A DNA stretch of 9,761 bases from an uncultured Oscillospiraceae bacterium (GCA_900756495.1 CAAEKI010000051.1:1-9761); one strand, 5' to 3'; shown: positions 1 to 7,938, numbered from the stretch's first letter. A program made the numbers and translations. Notes: generated by a model from the letters alone, not told the origin.

Positions 1-211
1 ATGGAAGTTGTCATTCCTCCAAAACGAAACCGCAAAGAACAACGGGATTATGACCGTTATTTGTATCGGTTGCGCCATTTGCTGGAGAACGCTTTCCTGG
101 ACTTAAAGCGCTGGCGCGGAATTGCCGCACGATACGCAAAAAACACATCAATCGTTTCTGGCAGCAGTGCAAATTCGTTGCATTGCTATTTGGTGTGCCG
201 TTTTAGCCTAA
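1..211 (+). pseudogene. IS5-family transposase, C-terminal remnant with frameshift
   Basis: This is the end of a DDE transposase that begins left of the window. The first 50 codons read in frame 1 and contain the IS5-type C-terminal signature Y-(2)-R-(3)-E-(6)-K at codons Y22, R25, E29 and K36 (YRLRHLLENAFLDLK). E29 would be the last catalytic acidic residue. After the codons for KNTS, one extra base near 150-151 shifts the frame. Reading on from 152 gives SFLAAVQIRCIAIWCAVLA and a stop at 209-211, which looks like the normal family C-terminus (from memory of the family). Without the shift, the frame runs on by chance to base 1290 through the antisense of the exporter gene. The ATG at base 1 is therefore not a true start. 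The sequence just after the stop (about 212-232) could hold the element's right inverted repeat, but the other end lies outside the window. I infer a dead copy or a recent lesion; a sequencing error would look the same. Confidence 0.82.
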
Positions 212-227
212 GCTCATGTAGACACTA

Positions 228-272
228 TTTAGAAAAGAGAAATCCCCCGGCTAGGCCTAGCCGGGGGGATTT
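228..272 (-). terminator. Rho-independent terminator of the exporter operon
   Basis: A long near-perfect inverted repeat lies 35 bases beyond the stop of the second ABC gene. The left arm is 240-255 (AAATCCCCCGGCTAGG) and the right arm 256-272, with one unpaired G in the six-G run. Read on the minus strand, the GC-rich hairpin is followed by a T-rich stretch (ATTTCTCTTTTCT). It should end the marR-ABC-ABC transcript. Its symmetry means it may also stop transcription arriving from the transposase remnant on the other strand. Confidence 0.88.
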
Positions 273-306
273 CCATTTCTCCAGAGGGCGGAATACAGTC
301 GGGAAT

Positions 307-2151
307 TTAGCTCAGTTCGAACATGCCGTGATAGAGCTGATAATACTCACCCTCCTGGGCCAGCAGCTCCTCATGGCTGCCGCGCTCCACAATTTTTCCC
401 TGCTCAAGAACCATAATGGCATCGGAGTTGCGCACTGTGGAGAGCCGGTGGGCAATGACGAAGACAGTGCGGCCCTCCATGAGCTGGTCCATGCCCTTCT
501 CAATGAGCGCCTCTGTACGGGTATCGATGGAGGAAGTAGCCTCATCCAGAATGAGTACCGGCGGGTCGGCGACTGCGGCCCGGGCGATGGCCAGGAGCTG
601 CCGCTGGCCCTGAGACAAGTTGGCTCCGTCAGAGGTCACCATAGTCTCATAGCCCTGTGGGAGGCGGCTGATAAAGGAGTGGGCGTTGGCGATACGGGCG
701 GCCCGCTCGATTTCCTCCTGCGTGGCATCCAGCTTACCAAAGCGTATATTGTCGGCGATGGTACCTGTGAAGAGATGAGTATCCTGAAGTACAATGCCCA
801 GGCTGCGGCGAAGAGAGTCCTTTTTGATGTCCCGCACGTCGATGCCGTCATAGACAATCTTACCGCCTTTTACGTCATAAAACCGGTTGATGAGGTTGGT
901 AATAGTGGTCTTTCCGGCGCCGGTGGAGCCTACAAAAGCAATTTTTTGCCCCGGCTTGGCAAAGAGGCTGATATCCTTGAGTACAGGGTGCCCGGCATCA
1001 TAGCCAAAATCCACATGCTCAAAGCGGACGTCTCCCCGCAGCGGAACAATGCTGCCGTCAGGCTTGCGCCACGCCCAATGGCCGCCGGTGCCGGAGGGAG
1101 CGGACGGATTGCCGTCCTGTTCCGGCGTGCAGACCAGTTCCACCGCTCCATCGTCCACTTCCGGTGGCTGGTCCATGGCCTCAAAGACACGTTCCGCACC
1201 CGCCAGCGCCGCAAGAAGGAAATTGCTCTGTTGAGTGAACTGATTGATGGGCATGGCCGCTTGCCGGACAAATACCAGATAGCTGGCTAGGCTGCCTACG
1301 TCCGTCATGCCTTTCAGGGCCATAATACCGCCCAGGGCGGCCACGATGGCATAATTGATATAAGAGATGCTCACCACCGCCGGGATCATGGTGGCAGCAT
1401 AGCTCTGGGCACCAGTGCCGGCCTTGCGAAGCGCCTCATTTTTGGATCGAAAGGTATCTAGGTTGGCCTTTTCATGATTGAAGACCTTGACGACCTTCTG
1501 GCCGCCCACCATCTCCTCAATGTAACCGTCCAGATCGCCCAGACTGGCCTGTTGCTTGGTATAGTAGGCTTTGCTGCGCCGGCCGCTGAAACGGATATAG
1601 AGGAACATGACTGCATAGCAGACGGCGACGATCAGCGTCAGGCGCCAATTGAGGATAAACAGGATGATTAGGGTGCCCGTCATCTGAATGAAGCTTTGAA
1701 TGACCATGGCAAAGCTGTTGTTTAATGCATCTGAGATCGTATCTACGTCGTTGGTAAAGTAACTCATGACGTCGCCGTGCCGCTGCGTGTCAAAAAATTT
1801 CAGCGGCAGCGTCTGCAGATGGGAGAACAGATCCCGCCGGATATCGAAGAGGATCTTTTGGGCTGCCTTTACCATCGTCTGTGTATAGCCGTAGGCGGAG
1901 AGGACGCCCAGTCCGTAAATGCCGGCGGTAACCGCAACGCCCAGGATCAGGGTGTGGACATCTCCGGAGACCAAGTTGTTTACAATAGGGCGAATCATGT
2001 AGGTCCCCAACAGATTGGCCAGCGCGCTGATCGTCACCAGTATCGCCACGATCAGCAGGAGCAGCTTATGCCGTCCCATGTAGGACAGCAGTGTACCCAG
2101 TGTATAACGCAGGTGCTTAGGCTTTTTCCCGCTCAACTGCCGTGCCGCCAT
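307..2151 (-). CDS. ABC exporter half-transporter B (catalytic-site subunit)
   Basis: A 614-residue fusion of a six-helix membrane domain (about residues 25-325) and an ATPase domain (about 373-614). It resembles multidrug/lipid exporters of the BmrD, LmrD and TM288 type. The ATPase motifs are Walker A GSTGAGKTT (408-416), Q-loop Q456, signature LSQGQ (512-516), Walker B VLILDE with catalytic E537, and switch histidine H568. The signature has Q where LSGGQ has G; in a heterodimer this motif faces the partner's ATP site. A hydrophilic insert of about 35 residues (about 335-372) separates the two domains. The start is supported by AAAGGAG about 9 bases upstream on the minus strand. The first 35 bases overlap the end of the preceding ABC gene, which suggests translational coupling. 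Family and membrane location are secure; the substrate is unknown. Confidence 0.95.
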   Translation of the reverse strand: MAARQLSGKKPKHLRYTLGTLLSYMGRHKLLLLIVAILVTISALANLLGTYMIRPIVNNLVSGDVHTLILGVAVTAGIYGLGVLSAYGYTQTMVKAAQKILFDIRRDLFSHLQTLPLKFFDTQRHGDVMSYFTNDVDTISDALNNSFAMVIQSFIQMTGTLIILFILNWRLTLIVAVCYAVMFLYIRFSGRRSKAYYTKQQASLGDLDGYIEEMVGGQKVVKVFNHEKANLDTFRSKNEALRKAGTGAQSYAATMIPAVVSISYINYAIVAALGGIMALKGMTDVGSLASYLVFVRQAAMPINQFTQQSNFLLAALAGAERVFEAMDQPPEVDDGAVELVCTPEQDGNPSAPSGTGGHWAWRKPDGSIVPLRGDVRFEHVDFGYDAGHPVLKDISLFAKPGQKIAFVGSTGAGKTTITNLINRFYDVKGGKIVYDGIDVRDIKKDSLRRSLGIVLQDTHLFTGTIADNIRFGKLDATQEEIERAARIANAHSFISRLPQGYETMVTSDGANLSQGQRQLLAIARAAVADPPVLILDEATSSIDTRTEALIEKGMDQLMEGRTVFVIAHRLSTVRNSDAIMVLEQGKIVERGSHEELLAQEGEYYQLYHGMFELS

Positions 2152-3880
2152 GGTAATCCTCTCCTTTCATCTGGGATGCGTAGATCTCCCGGTAAATGGG
2201 GTCTGATGCAATCAGCTCCTGGTGCGTACCCACCGCGTGAATGCTTCCGTCATCCAGGATAATGATTTGATCGGTGTCGATGACAGAGGTAATCCGCTGG
2301 GCAATGATAATTTTGGTGACGCCGGTGAGCTTGGAAAGCGCTGTGCGGATGCGGCCCTCGGTGGCAGTGTCTACCGCGCTGGTGGAGTCGTCAAAAATCA
2401 GAATCTTCGGGCGTTTCAGCAGGGTGCGGGCGATACACAGCCGCTGTTTCTGACCGCCAGAGACATTGACGCCGCCCTGGCCTAAATCGGTGTCAAGACC
2501 CTTTGGCAGACGCTCCAGGAATTCGTCGGCGCACGCAGCCCGGCAGGCGGCCCACAGGGTCTCGTCGTCGGCAGACGGGTCGCCCCATTTCAGATTCTCC
2601 CGTATCGTGCCGGAAAAGAGCACATTTTTCTGCAGGACAATGCCGACTGCATCCCGCAGCGCCTGTAGGTCGTATTCCCGTACATCGCGGCCGCCTACCT
2701 TGACGGTTCCCTCCGTGGCGTCGTAAAGCCGGGGAATCAGCTGGACCAAGGTGGTCTTGGCCGACCCTGTTCCCCCAAGGATGCCAATAGTCTGTCCTGC
2801 CTGAATGTGCAGATTCACATTAGAAAGGGCGTACGCTCTGGCCTCGGAGCGGTATTTGAAGGAGACGCCCTCGAAGTCTATGCTACCGTCAGGCACATGA
2901 GCTGCCGCGTGTTCCGGGGACGTGAGCACAATGTCCTCATCCAGAACCTCGCTGATACGGTGGGCGCTGGCCAGAGATCGGGTGAGCAGCAGAAAGACGT
3001 TGGAGATCATCATCAGTGAATTCATCACCTGGAGCACATAGCTCAAAAAGCCTGTCAAATCTCCCACCTGAAGGGTGGAGCGGAGAATCATATTTCCGCC
3101 AAACCACATGATGAGCACAATGGTGACATACATGACAAGCTGAAAGGCGGGCAGATTGAGTACCGCGTAATGGAAAGTCTTCTGGCTGGTATCCATCAGG
3201 TCGCAGTTGACCGTTTGAAACTTCTCTTCCTCGTATTTCCCGCGGACAAAGGCCTTCACCGCCCGAATGGCAGTCAGCCCTTCCTGTACCACATGGTTCA
3301 GCTGATCCACTGCCTTTTGCAGGCGGCTGTACATGGGAGCTACTTTGCGGACAATGCAGATCAGAATCACCGCCAGGATGGGGGTGCTCACCACAAATAC
3401 AAAGGCCAGGGAGCGGTTCATCCAAAAGGACAGGATAAGCCCCATAACCAACATCACCGGGCCGCGGACCAGAGGGCGAAAGCCGCCGTTGATCGCATTC
3501 TGCAGCACTGTGACGTCAGTGGTCATCCGGGTAACCAGAGAGGAGGTCTCAAAGTGATCAAGATTGGCGAAGGCATATTTCTGAACCCGCTCATATTGCG
3601 CCTCCCGGACCCGGGAGCCCCAGCCGTAGGCGGTTCGGGCTGCAAAGCGGGCGTAGAGCAGGCCGGTAATCAGGGCCAAAACGGCACACAGGGCCATCTG
3701 AAGCCCTTTATGTACGATAAATGTGACATCTTGATTCATAACGCCCACATCAATCAGATCCGCCATCAGGATGGGGATGACCAGTTCAAAGCAGGTCTCG
3801 ACCAGCACCAGGACAGCGCCAATCACCATGTCAATTTTATAAGGCCCCAAATAGCTCAATAAACGCTTTAGATCTCGCAT
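2117..3880 (-). CDS. ABC exporter half-transporter A (degenerate-site subunit)
   Basis: A 587-residue membrane-plus-ATPase half-transporter, the probable partner of the next gene. The membrane domain spans about residues 15-305 and the ATPase about 333-575. The motifs are Walker A GGTGSAKTT (369-377, A in place of the last G, K375 kept), Q417, signature VSGGQ (473-477) and Walker B ILIFDD (493-498). D498 replaces the catalytic glutamate, and Q528 in IIIAQR replaces the switch histidine. These two changes mark the degenerate site of heterodimeric exporters (TM287/288, BmrCD, LmrCD families). I chose the start MRDLKRLL because it has AGGAGG upstream and begins the first amphipathic stretch typical of the family. 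The open frame continues 82 codons further upstream, but that part is the antisense-free shadow of the marR gene. The start overlaps the marR end by 13 bases. Substrate unknown; drug or peptide export is inference. Confidence 0.95.
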   Translation of the reverse strand: MRDLKRLLSYLGPYKIDMVIGAVLVLVETCFELVIPILMADLIDVGVMNQDVTFIVHKGLQMALCAVLALITGLLYARFAARTAYGWGSRVREAQYERVQKYAFANLDHFETSSLVTRMTTDVTVLQNAINGGFRPLVRGPVMLVMGLILSFWMNRSLAFVFVVSTPILAVILICIVRKVAPMYSRLQKAVDQLNHVVQEGLTAIRAVKAFVRGKYEEEKFQTVNCDLMDTSQKTFHYAVLNLPAFQLVMYVTIVLIMWFGGNMILRSTLQVGDLTGFLSYVLQVMNSLMMISNVFLLLTRSLASAHRISEVLDEDIVLTSPEHAAAHVPDGSIDFEGVSFKYRSEARAYALSNVNLHIQAGQTIGILGGTGSAKTTLVQLIPRLYDATEGTVKVGGRDVREYDLQALRDAVGIVLQKNVLFSGTIRENLKWGDPSADDETLWAACRAACADEFLERLPKGLDTDLGQGGVNVSGGQKQRLCIARTLLKRPKILIFDDSTSAVDTATEGRIRTALSKLTGVTKIIIAQRITSVIDTDQIIILDDGSIHAVGTHQELIASDPIYREIYASQMKGEDYHGGTAVEREKA

Positions 3881-4311
3881 GGATGTCCCTCCTGCCAGAT
3901 CCGGAAATTCTGGTGCGCCCGGGCGAGGTAATTGGAAAACTGTATAATCTCCTCCGGCGTGAAGCCCTGAAGCATAATTGCCTCCGCTTCGCGGCAGCGC
4001 CCTCGCCACGCCTGTGCGGCTTGCCGCCCCTGTTCGGTGATTGCAATCAGATCGCGCCGGCGGCTCAGGCTGTCTGTCTGCCGGATAATAAAGCCGCCCT
4101 TTTGCAGTGCATCCAGCATGCGGCACACGGCGGCCGGGTCGATTTCAAAATAATCGGCCAAATCCCGCTGACGGCAAGGGCCGTGGTCGGAGAGATAGGC
4201 AATCAGCTTGGGCTGCCCGACGCCAAGTCCAAGCTCTTTCATATAGGCCCGAAGATACTTGCGCTGGGCGTGAAACGTCCGGTACAGCAGCAAATGAAGG
4301 TTTTGTTCCAT
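3868..4311 (-). CDS. MarR-family transcriptional regulator
   Basis: A 147-residue winged-helix protein, the normal length for MarR regulators. The DNA-binding core is visible at about residues 47-95: a helix-turn-helix with RDLADYFEIDPAAVCRMLDAL, in which the second part is the recognition helix, followed by a charged wing (RQTDSLSRRRDLIAITEQG). The flanking N- and C-terminal helices should form the dimer interface. The gene is first in an operon with two ABC exporter genes and overlaps the first by 13 bases. It most likely represses itself and the exporter until a ligand, perhaps an exported compound, releases it. A near-consensus promoter and two palindromes of MarR-operator style lie directly upstream. 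An AAAGGTG ribosome binding site precedes the ATG. A nearby upstream ATG is out of frame. The ligand is unknown. Confidence 0.92.
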   Translation of the reverse strand: MEQNLHLLLYRTFHAQRKYLRAYMKELGLGVGQPKLIAYLSDHGPCRQRDLADYFEIDPAAVCRMLDALQKGGFIIRQTDSLSRRRDLIAITEQGRQAAQAWRGRCREAEAIMLQGFTPEEIIQFSNYLARAHQNFRIWQEGHPCEI

Positions 4312-4326
4312 GAGCCATCACCTTTC

Positions 4327-4353
4327 TTGATATATCAATTGTTGACATATCAA
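4327..4353. promoter_or_regulatory. Tandem palindromic operator, probably for the MarR regulator
   Basis: Two 12-base palindromes stand 15 bases apart, centre to centre: TTGATATATCAA (4327-4338, perfect) and TTGACATATCAA (4342-4353, one symmetric position broken). As direct repeats they match at 13 of 15 positions. They sit immediately downstream of the -10 box, across the expected transcription start and the leader of marR, so a bound dimer would block initiation. AT-rich palindromes with TTG/CAA ends are typical of MarR-family operators. Assignment to this regulator is inferred from position. Confidence 0.78.
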
Positions 4354-4380
4354 TTATAATACGCGGAAAACCGTTGTCAA
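4353..4380 (-). promoter_or_regulatory. Promoter of the marR-ABC-ABC operon
   Basis: On the minus strand, a perfect -35 box TTGACA (4375-4380) and a perfect -10 box TATAAT (4353-4358) are separated by 16 bases. The expected transcription start is near 4346, inside the paired palindromes. Such a strong sigma-A-type promoter fits an operon held off by a repressor. Confidence 0.85.
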
Positions 4381-4410
4381 CCCCCGGCAGAGAAATCCAG
4401 ACGATACGGG

Positions 4411-4445
4411 CAAAAAAGCGGCGGCTCCCGTCTGGGAGCCGCCGC
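4411..4445 (-). terminator. Rho-independent terminator after ilvC
   Basis: A perfect 12-bp GC-rich stem, GCGGCGGCTCCC (4418-4429) with GGGAGCCGCCGC (4434-4445), encloses a 4-base loop. On the minus strand it is followed directly by six T (complement of 4412-4417). It lies about 30 bases past the ilvC stop and ends the ilv transcript before the marR promoter. Confidence 0.95.
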
Positions 4446-4476
4446 AGTGTTACAGGAAGAGGGATACGTAAGATCA

Positions 4477-5496
4477 TCAGTTGGACGCCGTATCCAAGTT
4501 GGAGTCGTCGCCCCACACCATATTCTTGCGGAGCTGGGCGCCTACAATCTCCATTTGATGCTTCTTGAGCTGCTCGCGCTTGGAATTAAAGAAAGTGCGG
4601 CCATTCTTGTTTTCGGCAATCCACTTTCCGGCGAAGGTACCATCCTGAATGTCGGAGAGGACAGCCTTCATGTTCTTCTTGGTCTCCTCATAGGGCAGTA
4701 CGCGGGGGCCGGAGACATACTCGCCGTACTCGGCAGTGTCCGAGATGGAGTAGTTCATGGCGGCCACGCCGCCCTTATTGATAAGGTCGATGATAAGCTT
4801 CATCTCATGGATGCACTCGAAGTAGGCGTTTTCGGGCTCGTAGCCGGCCTCTACCAGAGTCTCGAAGCCGCAGCGCATCAGGTCCACGACGCCGCCGCAC
4901 AGCACAGCCTGCTCACCGAACAGGTCGGTCTCGGTCTCATCGTTGAAGGTGGTCTCCATGACACCGGCGCGGGCGCCGCCGATACCGGCGATGTAGGCCA
5001 GGGCAATCTTATAGGCGTTGCCGGTGGCATTCTGCTCCACGGCCACCAGGCAGGGCACACCCTTACCCGCCACATACTGGGAGCGGACGGTGTGGCCCGG
5101 GCCCTTGGGGGCGGCCATGAAGACGTCAACACCGGCGGGAGGGACAATCTGCTTGTAGCGGATGTTAAAGCCATGGGCAAAGGCCAGAGCTTTGCCCTCG
5201 GTCATGTAAGGGGCGATGTCCTTCTTATAGACATCGGCCTGGGCCTCGTCGTTGATGAGCATCATGACGATATCGCCCCACTGGGCGGCCTCGGCCACCG
5301 TCTTGACCTGGAGGCCTGCACCCTCAGCCTCTGCCCAGCGCTTGGAGCCCTGACGCAGGCCGATACACACATCGCAGCCGGAATCTTTCAGATTGAGGGC
5401 ATGGGCGTGTCCCTGTGAGCCATAGCCGATAATGGCGATTTTCTTGCCGTTGAGATAGGAGAGCTCGCAGTCCTTTTCATAGTACATCTTTGCCAT
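4477..5496 (-). CDS. ilvC: Ketol-acid reductoisomerase
   Basis: A 339-residue class I (short form) enzyme. It isomerises and reduces 2-acetolactate or 2-aceto-2-hydroxybutyrate to the dihydroxy acids on the way to valine, leucine and isoleucine. The N-terminal Rossmann domain carries GYGSQGH (24-30). The loop after the second strand, GLRQGSKRW (46-54), has R48 and S51, which fits NADPH binding. Active-site landmarks are H108 (AFAHGF), K131 (KGPGH), and the metal ligands D191 and E195 (TDLFGEQ), with E227, E231 (FECIHEM) and S252 in the C-terminal knot domain. The start is preceded by AAAGGAGTG at proper spacing. It follows ilvN after a 119-base AT-rich gap, in the same direction, and ends in its own terminator. 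No damage is seen. Confidence 0.98.
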   Translation of the reverse strand: MAKMYYEKDCELSYLNGKKIAIIGYGSQGHAHALNLKDSGCDVCIGLRQGSKRWAEAEGAGLQVKTVAEAAQWGDIVMMLINDEAQADVYKKDIAPYMTEGKALAFAHGFNIRYKQIVPPAGVDVFMAAPKGPGHTVRSQYVAGKGVPCLVAVEQNATGNAYKIALAYIAGIGGARAGVMETTFNDETETDLFGEQAVLCGGVVDLMRCGFETLVEAGYEPENAYFECIHEMKLIIDLINKGGVAAMNYSISDTAEYGEYVSGPRVLPYEETKKNMKAVLSDIQDGTFAGKWIAENKNGRTFFNSKREQLKKHQMEIVGAQLRKNMVWGDDSNLDTASN

Positions 5497-5615
5497 GATA
5501 AAACACTCCTTTTTATAATAAGGTTATATATATCCAGTATCTACATAGTAACACAGTAAATCAAAAAAGAATGGTAACTGTGATACAATCTGAGAAGAAT
5601 TTTGCGGCGGATTGC
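5497..5615 (-). other. AT-rich ilvN-ilvC spacer with an inverted repeat
   Basis: This 119-base gap is much more AT-rich than the flanking genes and holds no gene. CACAGT (5552-5557) and ACTGTG (5577-5582) form a six-base inverted repeat around a 19-base centre that contains a poly-T run on the minus strand. It could be an operator, an RNA-processing site or a weak internal promoter region. I find no convincing -35/-10 pair and no terminator, so read-through from ilvBN into ilvC is expected. Confidence 0.35.
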
Positions 5616-6176
5616 CTACAACACATTTTTACCCAGATTAAACTCAGTCTTTTCCTTGGTCTCATCCCCAATGGTGTACGCACCCCGCTCCAGAGCCACC
5701 ATGCCGGTACGGACCAGCTCCAGGATGCCGAAGGCCTCCAGCAGCTTCTGCATGGCGTCGGCCTTGGACTCGTCGCCGATGAGGGCCAGAGTCAGGGATT
5801 TGAGAGACACGTCGATAATAGAAGCGCGAAAGATATTGGCGATCTGGATAATTTCATTGCGGATGTCGGGCGTTTCCGCCCTTACTTTGAACATGACCAG
5901 CTCCCGGCGGATGCTCCGCTCGGGCAGCAGCTCCTGCACCGAATAGACGGGAAACTGCTTGCGCAGCTGGTTCATAATCTGCTCGATCATAGGCGCGTCG
6001 CAGAGTACCTCAATGGTGATGCGGGAGACGGCGGGATCATCAGTGGTGCCGACAGCCAGGGATTCAATGTTGTAGCCCTTCCGGGAGAAGAGCCGGGATA
6101 CCTGGGAGAGGACGCCGGCGGCGTTCTCCACCAGGACCGACAGGGTATGGCGGGTCACAGAATTCATTTCACTCAT
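5616..6176 (-). CDS. ilvN: Acetolactate synthase small (regulatory) subunit
   Basis: A 186-residue regulatory subunit of acetohydroxyacid synthase. It activates IlvB and confers feedback inhibition by valine. The N-terminal ACT domain spans about residues 9-80 (HTLSVLVENAAGVLSQ, then LFSRKGYNIESL), and the C-terminal small-subunit domain about 85-165. G21 and N36 line up with G14 and N29 of E. coli IlvH, positions linked to valine binding, so feedback control is probably kept. The start lies 12 bases after the ilvB stop. The ribosome binding site AAGGGGG overlaps the ilvB stop codon, so translation is probably coupled. A second ATG at codon 4 is possible. The length exceeds the 160-165 residues of E. 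coli IlvH, with a short extra charged C-terminal tail. Confidence 0.97.
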   Translation of the reverse strand: MSEMNSVTRHTLSVLVENAAGVLSQVSRLFSRKGYNIESLAVGTTDDPAVSRITIEVLCDAPMIEQIMNQLRKQFPVYSVQELLPERSIRRELVMFKVRAETPDIRNEIIQIANIFRASIIDVSLKSLTLALIGDESKADAMQKLLEAFGILELVRTGMVALERGAYTIGDETKEKTEFNLGKNVL

Positions 6177-6188
6177 GTCTTCGCCCCC

Positions 6189-7898
6189 TTAGTCCAGAAT
6201 AAAGTCGGTGACCGGCGTGCCGGCGGAGACCATGGGGTGGACCATGGCGTCCTTGTCAATGGCGCACTCGATGACACAGGATTTGCCCAGTGCTGCAGCC
6301 TTGCGGAAAGCGGCCTCAAACTCGGGCTGGGTAGCGGCTCGGAAACCGGTGAGGCCATAGGCTTCAGCCAATTTGATAAAGTCGGGACCCCGATCCAAAT
6401 CTGTCTGAGAAAAGCGCTTTTTATAAATCAAATTCTGCCACTGGCGAACCATGCCCAGGGTCCGGTTGTTGAAGATAACCGTGATTACCGGGATGCCGTA
6501 GTACTCCTCAGTGCACAGCTCGTGGCAGTTCATGCGGAAGCAGCCGTCGCCGGTACAGTGGACCACCACCTTGTCAGGATTGCCCACAGCGGCTCCCATG
6601 GCGGCCCCCAGACCAAAGCCCATGGTGCCGAAGCCGCCGGAGGTGATAAACTGGCCCGGTCGGGAGAAGTGGTAATACTGTGCGCACCACATCTGATGCT
6701 GGCCTACATCGGTGACAATAATGGCGTCTCCGTCGGTTACATCCTGGATGGTCTCCAAAATCTCGTGGGGGTGGAGGATATCGTCGGCCTTGAGGGGGAC
6801 TTCCTTGTGGGAGAAAACCCACTCCTTCCAGGTGGGGTAGTCGTGGGTGGGAAGCGTTTCATTCAGCAGCTCCAGCACCCGCCTGGCGTCTCCGATGATG
6901 TGGTGGTCGGTACGGACGTTTTTGTCAATCTCGGCCCGGTCAATATCGATGTGGACAATTTTGGCCCCCTTGGCAAAGGTGGCGGGATCAGTGGCCACCC
7001 GGTCGGAGAAGCGGCAGCCGATGGCGATGAGCAGATCGCACTGGTCCACCGCATAGTTGGAGGCATGAGACCCATGCATACCGATCATCCCGGTGAAGAG
7101 CGGGTGGCTGCCGGGCAGGGCGCCGCCGCCCATGATGGTGGAGGCCACGGGTGCGCCTAAGGTCTCTACAAATTTACGAAACTCGGGTACAGCGCCCTTG
7201 GAGCGGATAACGCCGCCGCCCACCAGGACCAGAGGCATTTTAGAACCCTCGATCATGTTCAACAGGGTCTGAATATCTCCGGCGTCGGGTTCGGGTGTCT
7301 TGAGATCGTGGCTGGCCCGGCGGAGCATGGCGCCCAGCCTCCCATGGGTGGCGTGCTGTTCCAGCGGGAGGGGCTCGTAGTCCGCCTCGGCGGCGGTGAC
7401 GTTTTTGGCGATATCAATGAGGACGGGCCCCGGGCGGCCGGAGCGGGCAATGGCAAAGGCCTCCCGTACGACATCAGCCAGGGAGTTTGGATCCTTGACC
7501 AGATAGTTGCACTTGGTGATAGGCATGGAGATGCCGGTGATATCCACCTCCTGAAAGGAGTCCTTACCGATGAGGTTTTCCGACACGTTGCAGGTGATGA
7601 AGACTACGGGAGAGGAGTCGTAGTAGGCGGTGGCTATGCCGGTAGTCAGATTGGTGGCCCCGGGTCCGCTGGTGGCGAAGCACACACCCGCCCTGCCGGT
7701 GGAGCGGGCATACCCGTCGGCGGCATGGGAGGCACCCTGCTCATGGGCCGTGAGGATGTGGCGGATTTTATCCTTGTACCCATGGAGCTCAAATTCGTCG
7801 TACACGTTCAGAATGGTGCCGCCGGGGTAGCCGAATACCGTGTCTACCCCCTGCTCCAGCAGGCACTCCATCAAAATCTGGGCGGTTTTCATTCTCAT
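6189..7898 (-). CDS. ilvB: Acetolactate synthase large (catalytic) subunit
   Basis: A 569-residue thiamine-diphosphate enzyme. It condenses two pyruvates to 2-acetolactate, or pyruvate with 2-oxobutyrate to acetohydroxybutyrate, the first shared step of branched-chain amino acid synthesis. Visible landmarks are the catalytic glutamate E53 in TAHEQGASHAADGYAR, GYPGG (23-27), RFSDR (297-301) in the FAD-binding middle domain, and the thiamine/Mg motif from G450-D451-G452 to N477-N478. W487 in MVRQWQ matches the tryptophan of the herbicide/substrate channel. The accompanying ilvN shows that this is the anabolic, FAD-containing form and not a catabolic AlsS. I chose the start MRMKTAQ because AAGGAGG (7907-7913 on the minus strand) lies 8 bases upstream. 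The open frame extends to 8000, but that part is the T-box terminator. Expression is controlled by that leader. Confidence 0.98.
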   Translation of the reverse strand: MRMKTAQILMECLLEQGVDTVFGYPGGTILNVYDEFELHGYKDKIRHILTAHEQGASHAADGYARSTGRAGVCFATSGPGATNLTTGIATAYYDSSPVVFITCNVSENLIGKDSFQEVDITGISMPITKCNYLVKDPNSLADVVREAFAIARSGRPGPVLIDIAKNVTAAEADYEPLPLEQHATHGRLGAMLRRASHDLKTPEPDAGDIQTLLNMIEGSKMPLVLVGGGVIRSKGAVPEFRKFVETLGAPVASTIMGGGALPGSHPLFTGMIGMHGSHASNYAVDQCDLLIAIGCRFSDRVATDPATFAKGAKIVHIDIDRAEIDKNVRTDHHIIGDARRVLELLNETLPTHDYPTWKEWVFSHKEVPLKADDILHPHEILETIQDVTDGDAIIVTDVGQHQMWCAQYYHFSRPGQFITSGGFGTMGFGLGAAMGAAVGNPDKVVVHCTGDGCFRMNCHELCTEEYYGIPVITVIFNNRTLGMVRQWQNLIYKKRFSQTDLDRGPDFIKLAEAYGLTGFRAATQPEFEAAFRKAAALGKSCVIECAIDKDAMVHPMVSAGTPVTDFILD

Positions 7899-7938
7899 GT
7901 GGTAAACCTCCTTCAGCTGACTGACAAAATCGGGGTGG

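Noticed and set aside
212..1290. Long plus-strand open frame continuing from the transposase remnant to base 1290
   Set aside because: It lies opposite the well-supported ABC gene, shows no family features past codon 50, and arises only because of the frameshift and GC-rich composition.
3881..4126. Upstream extension of half-transporter A by 82 codons inside marR
   Set aside because: The extension overlaps marR in another frame and lacks a ribosome binding site. The family N-terminus and an AGGAGG site both support the start at 3880.
4327..4353. The paired repeats as a CRISPR or minisatellite array
   Set aside because: There are only two short copies, each internally palindromic and placed on a promoter, so an operator explains them better.
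4447..5418. 323-codon plus-strand open frame opposite ilvC
   Set aside because: It is fully antisense to a strongly conserved gene, and its translation is Gly/His/Leu-rich with no recognisable domain or ribosome binding site. It also runs through the ilvC terminator region.
5571..7160. 529-codon plus-strand open frame opposite ilvN and ilvB
   Set aside because: It spans two real genes and their junction on the other strand, which a true gene would hardly do. It is a composition-driven antisense frame.
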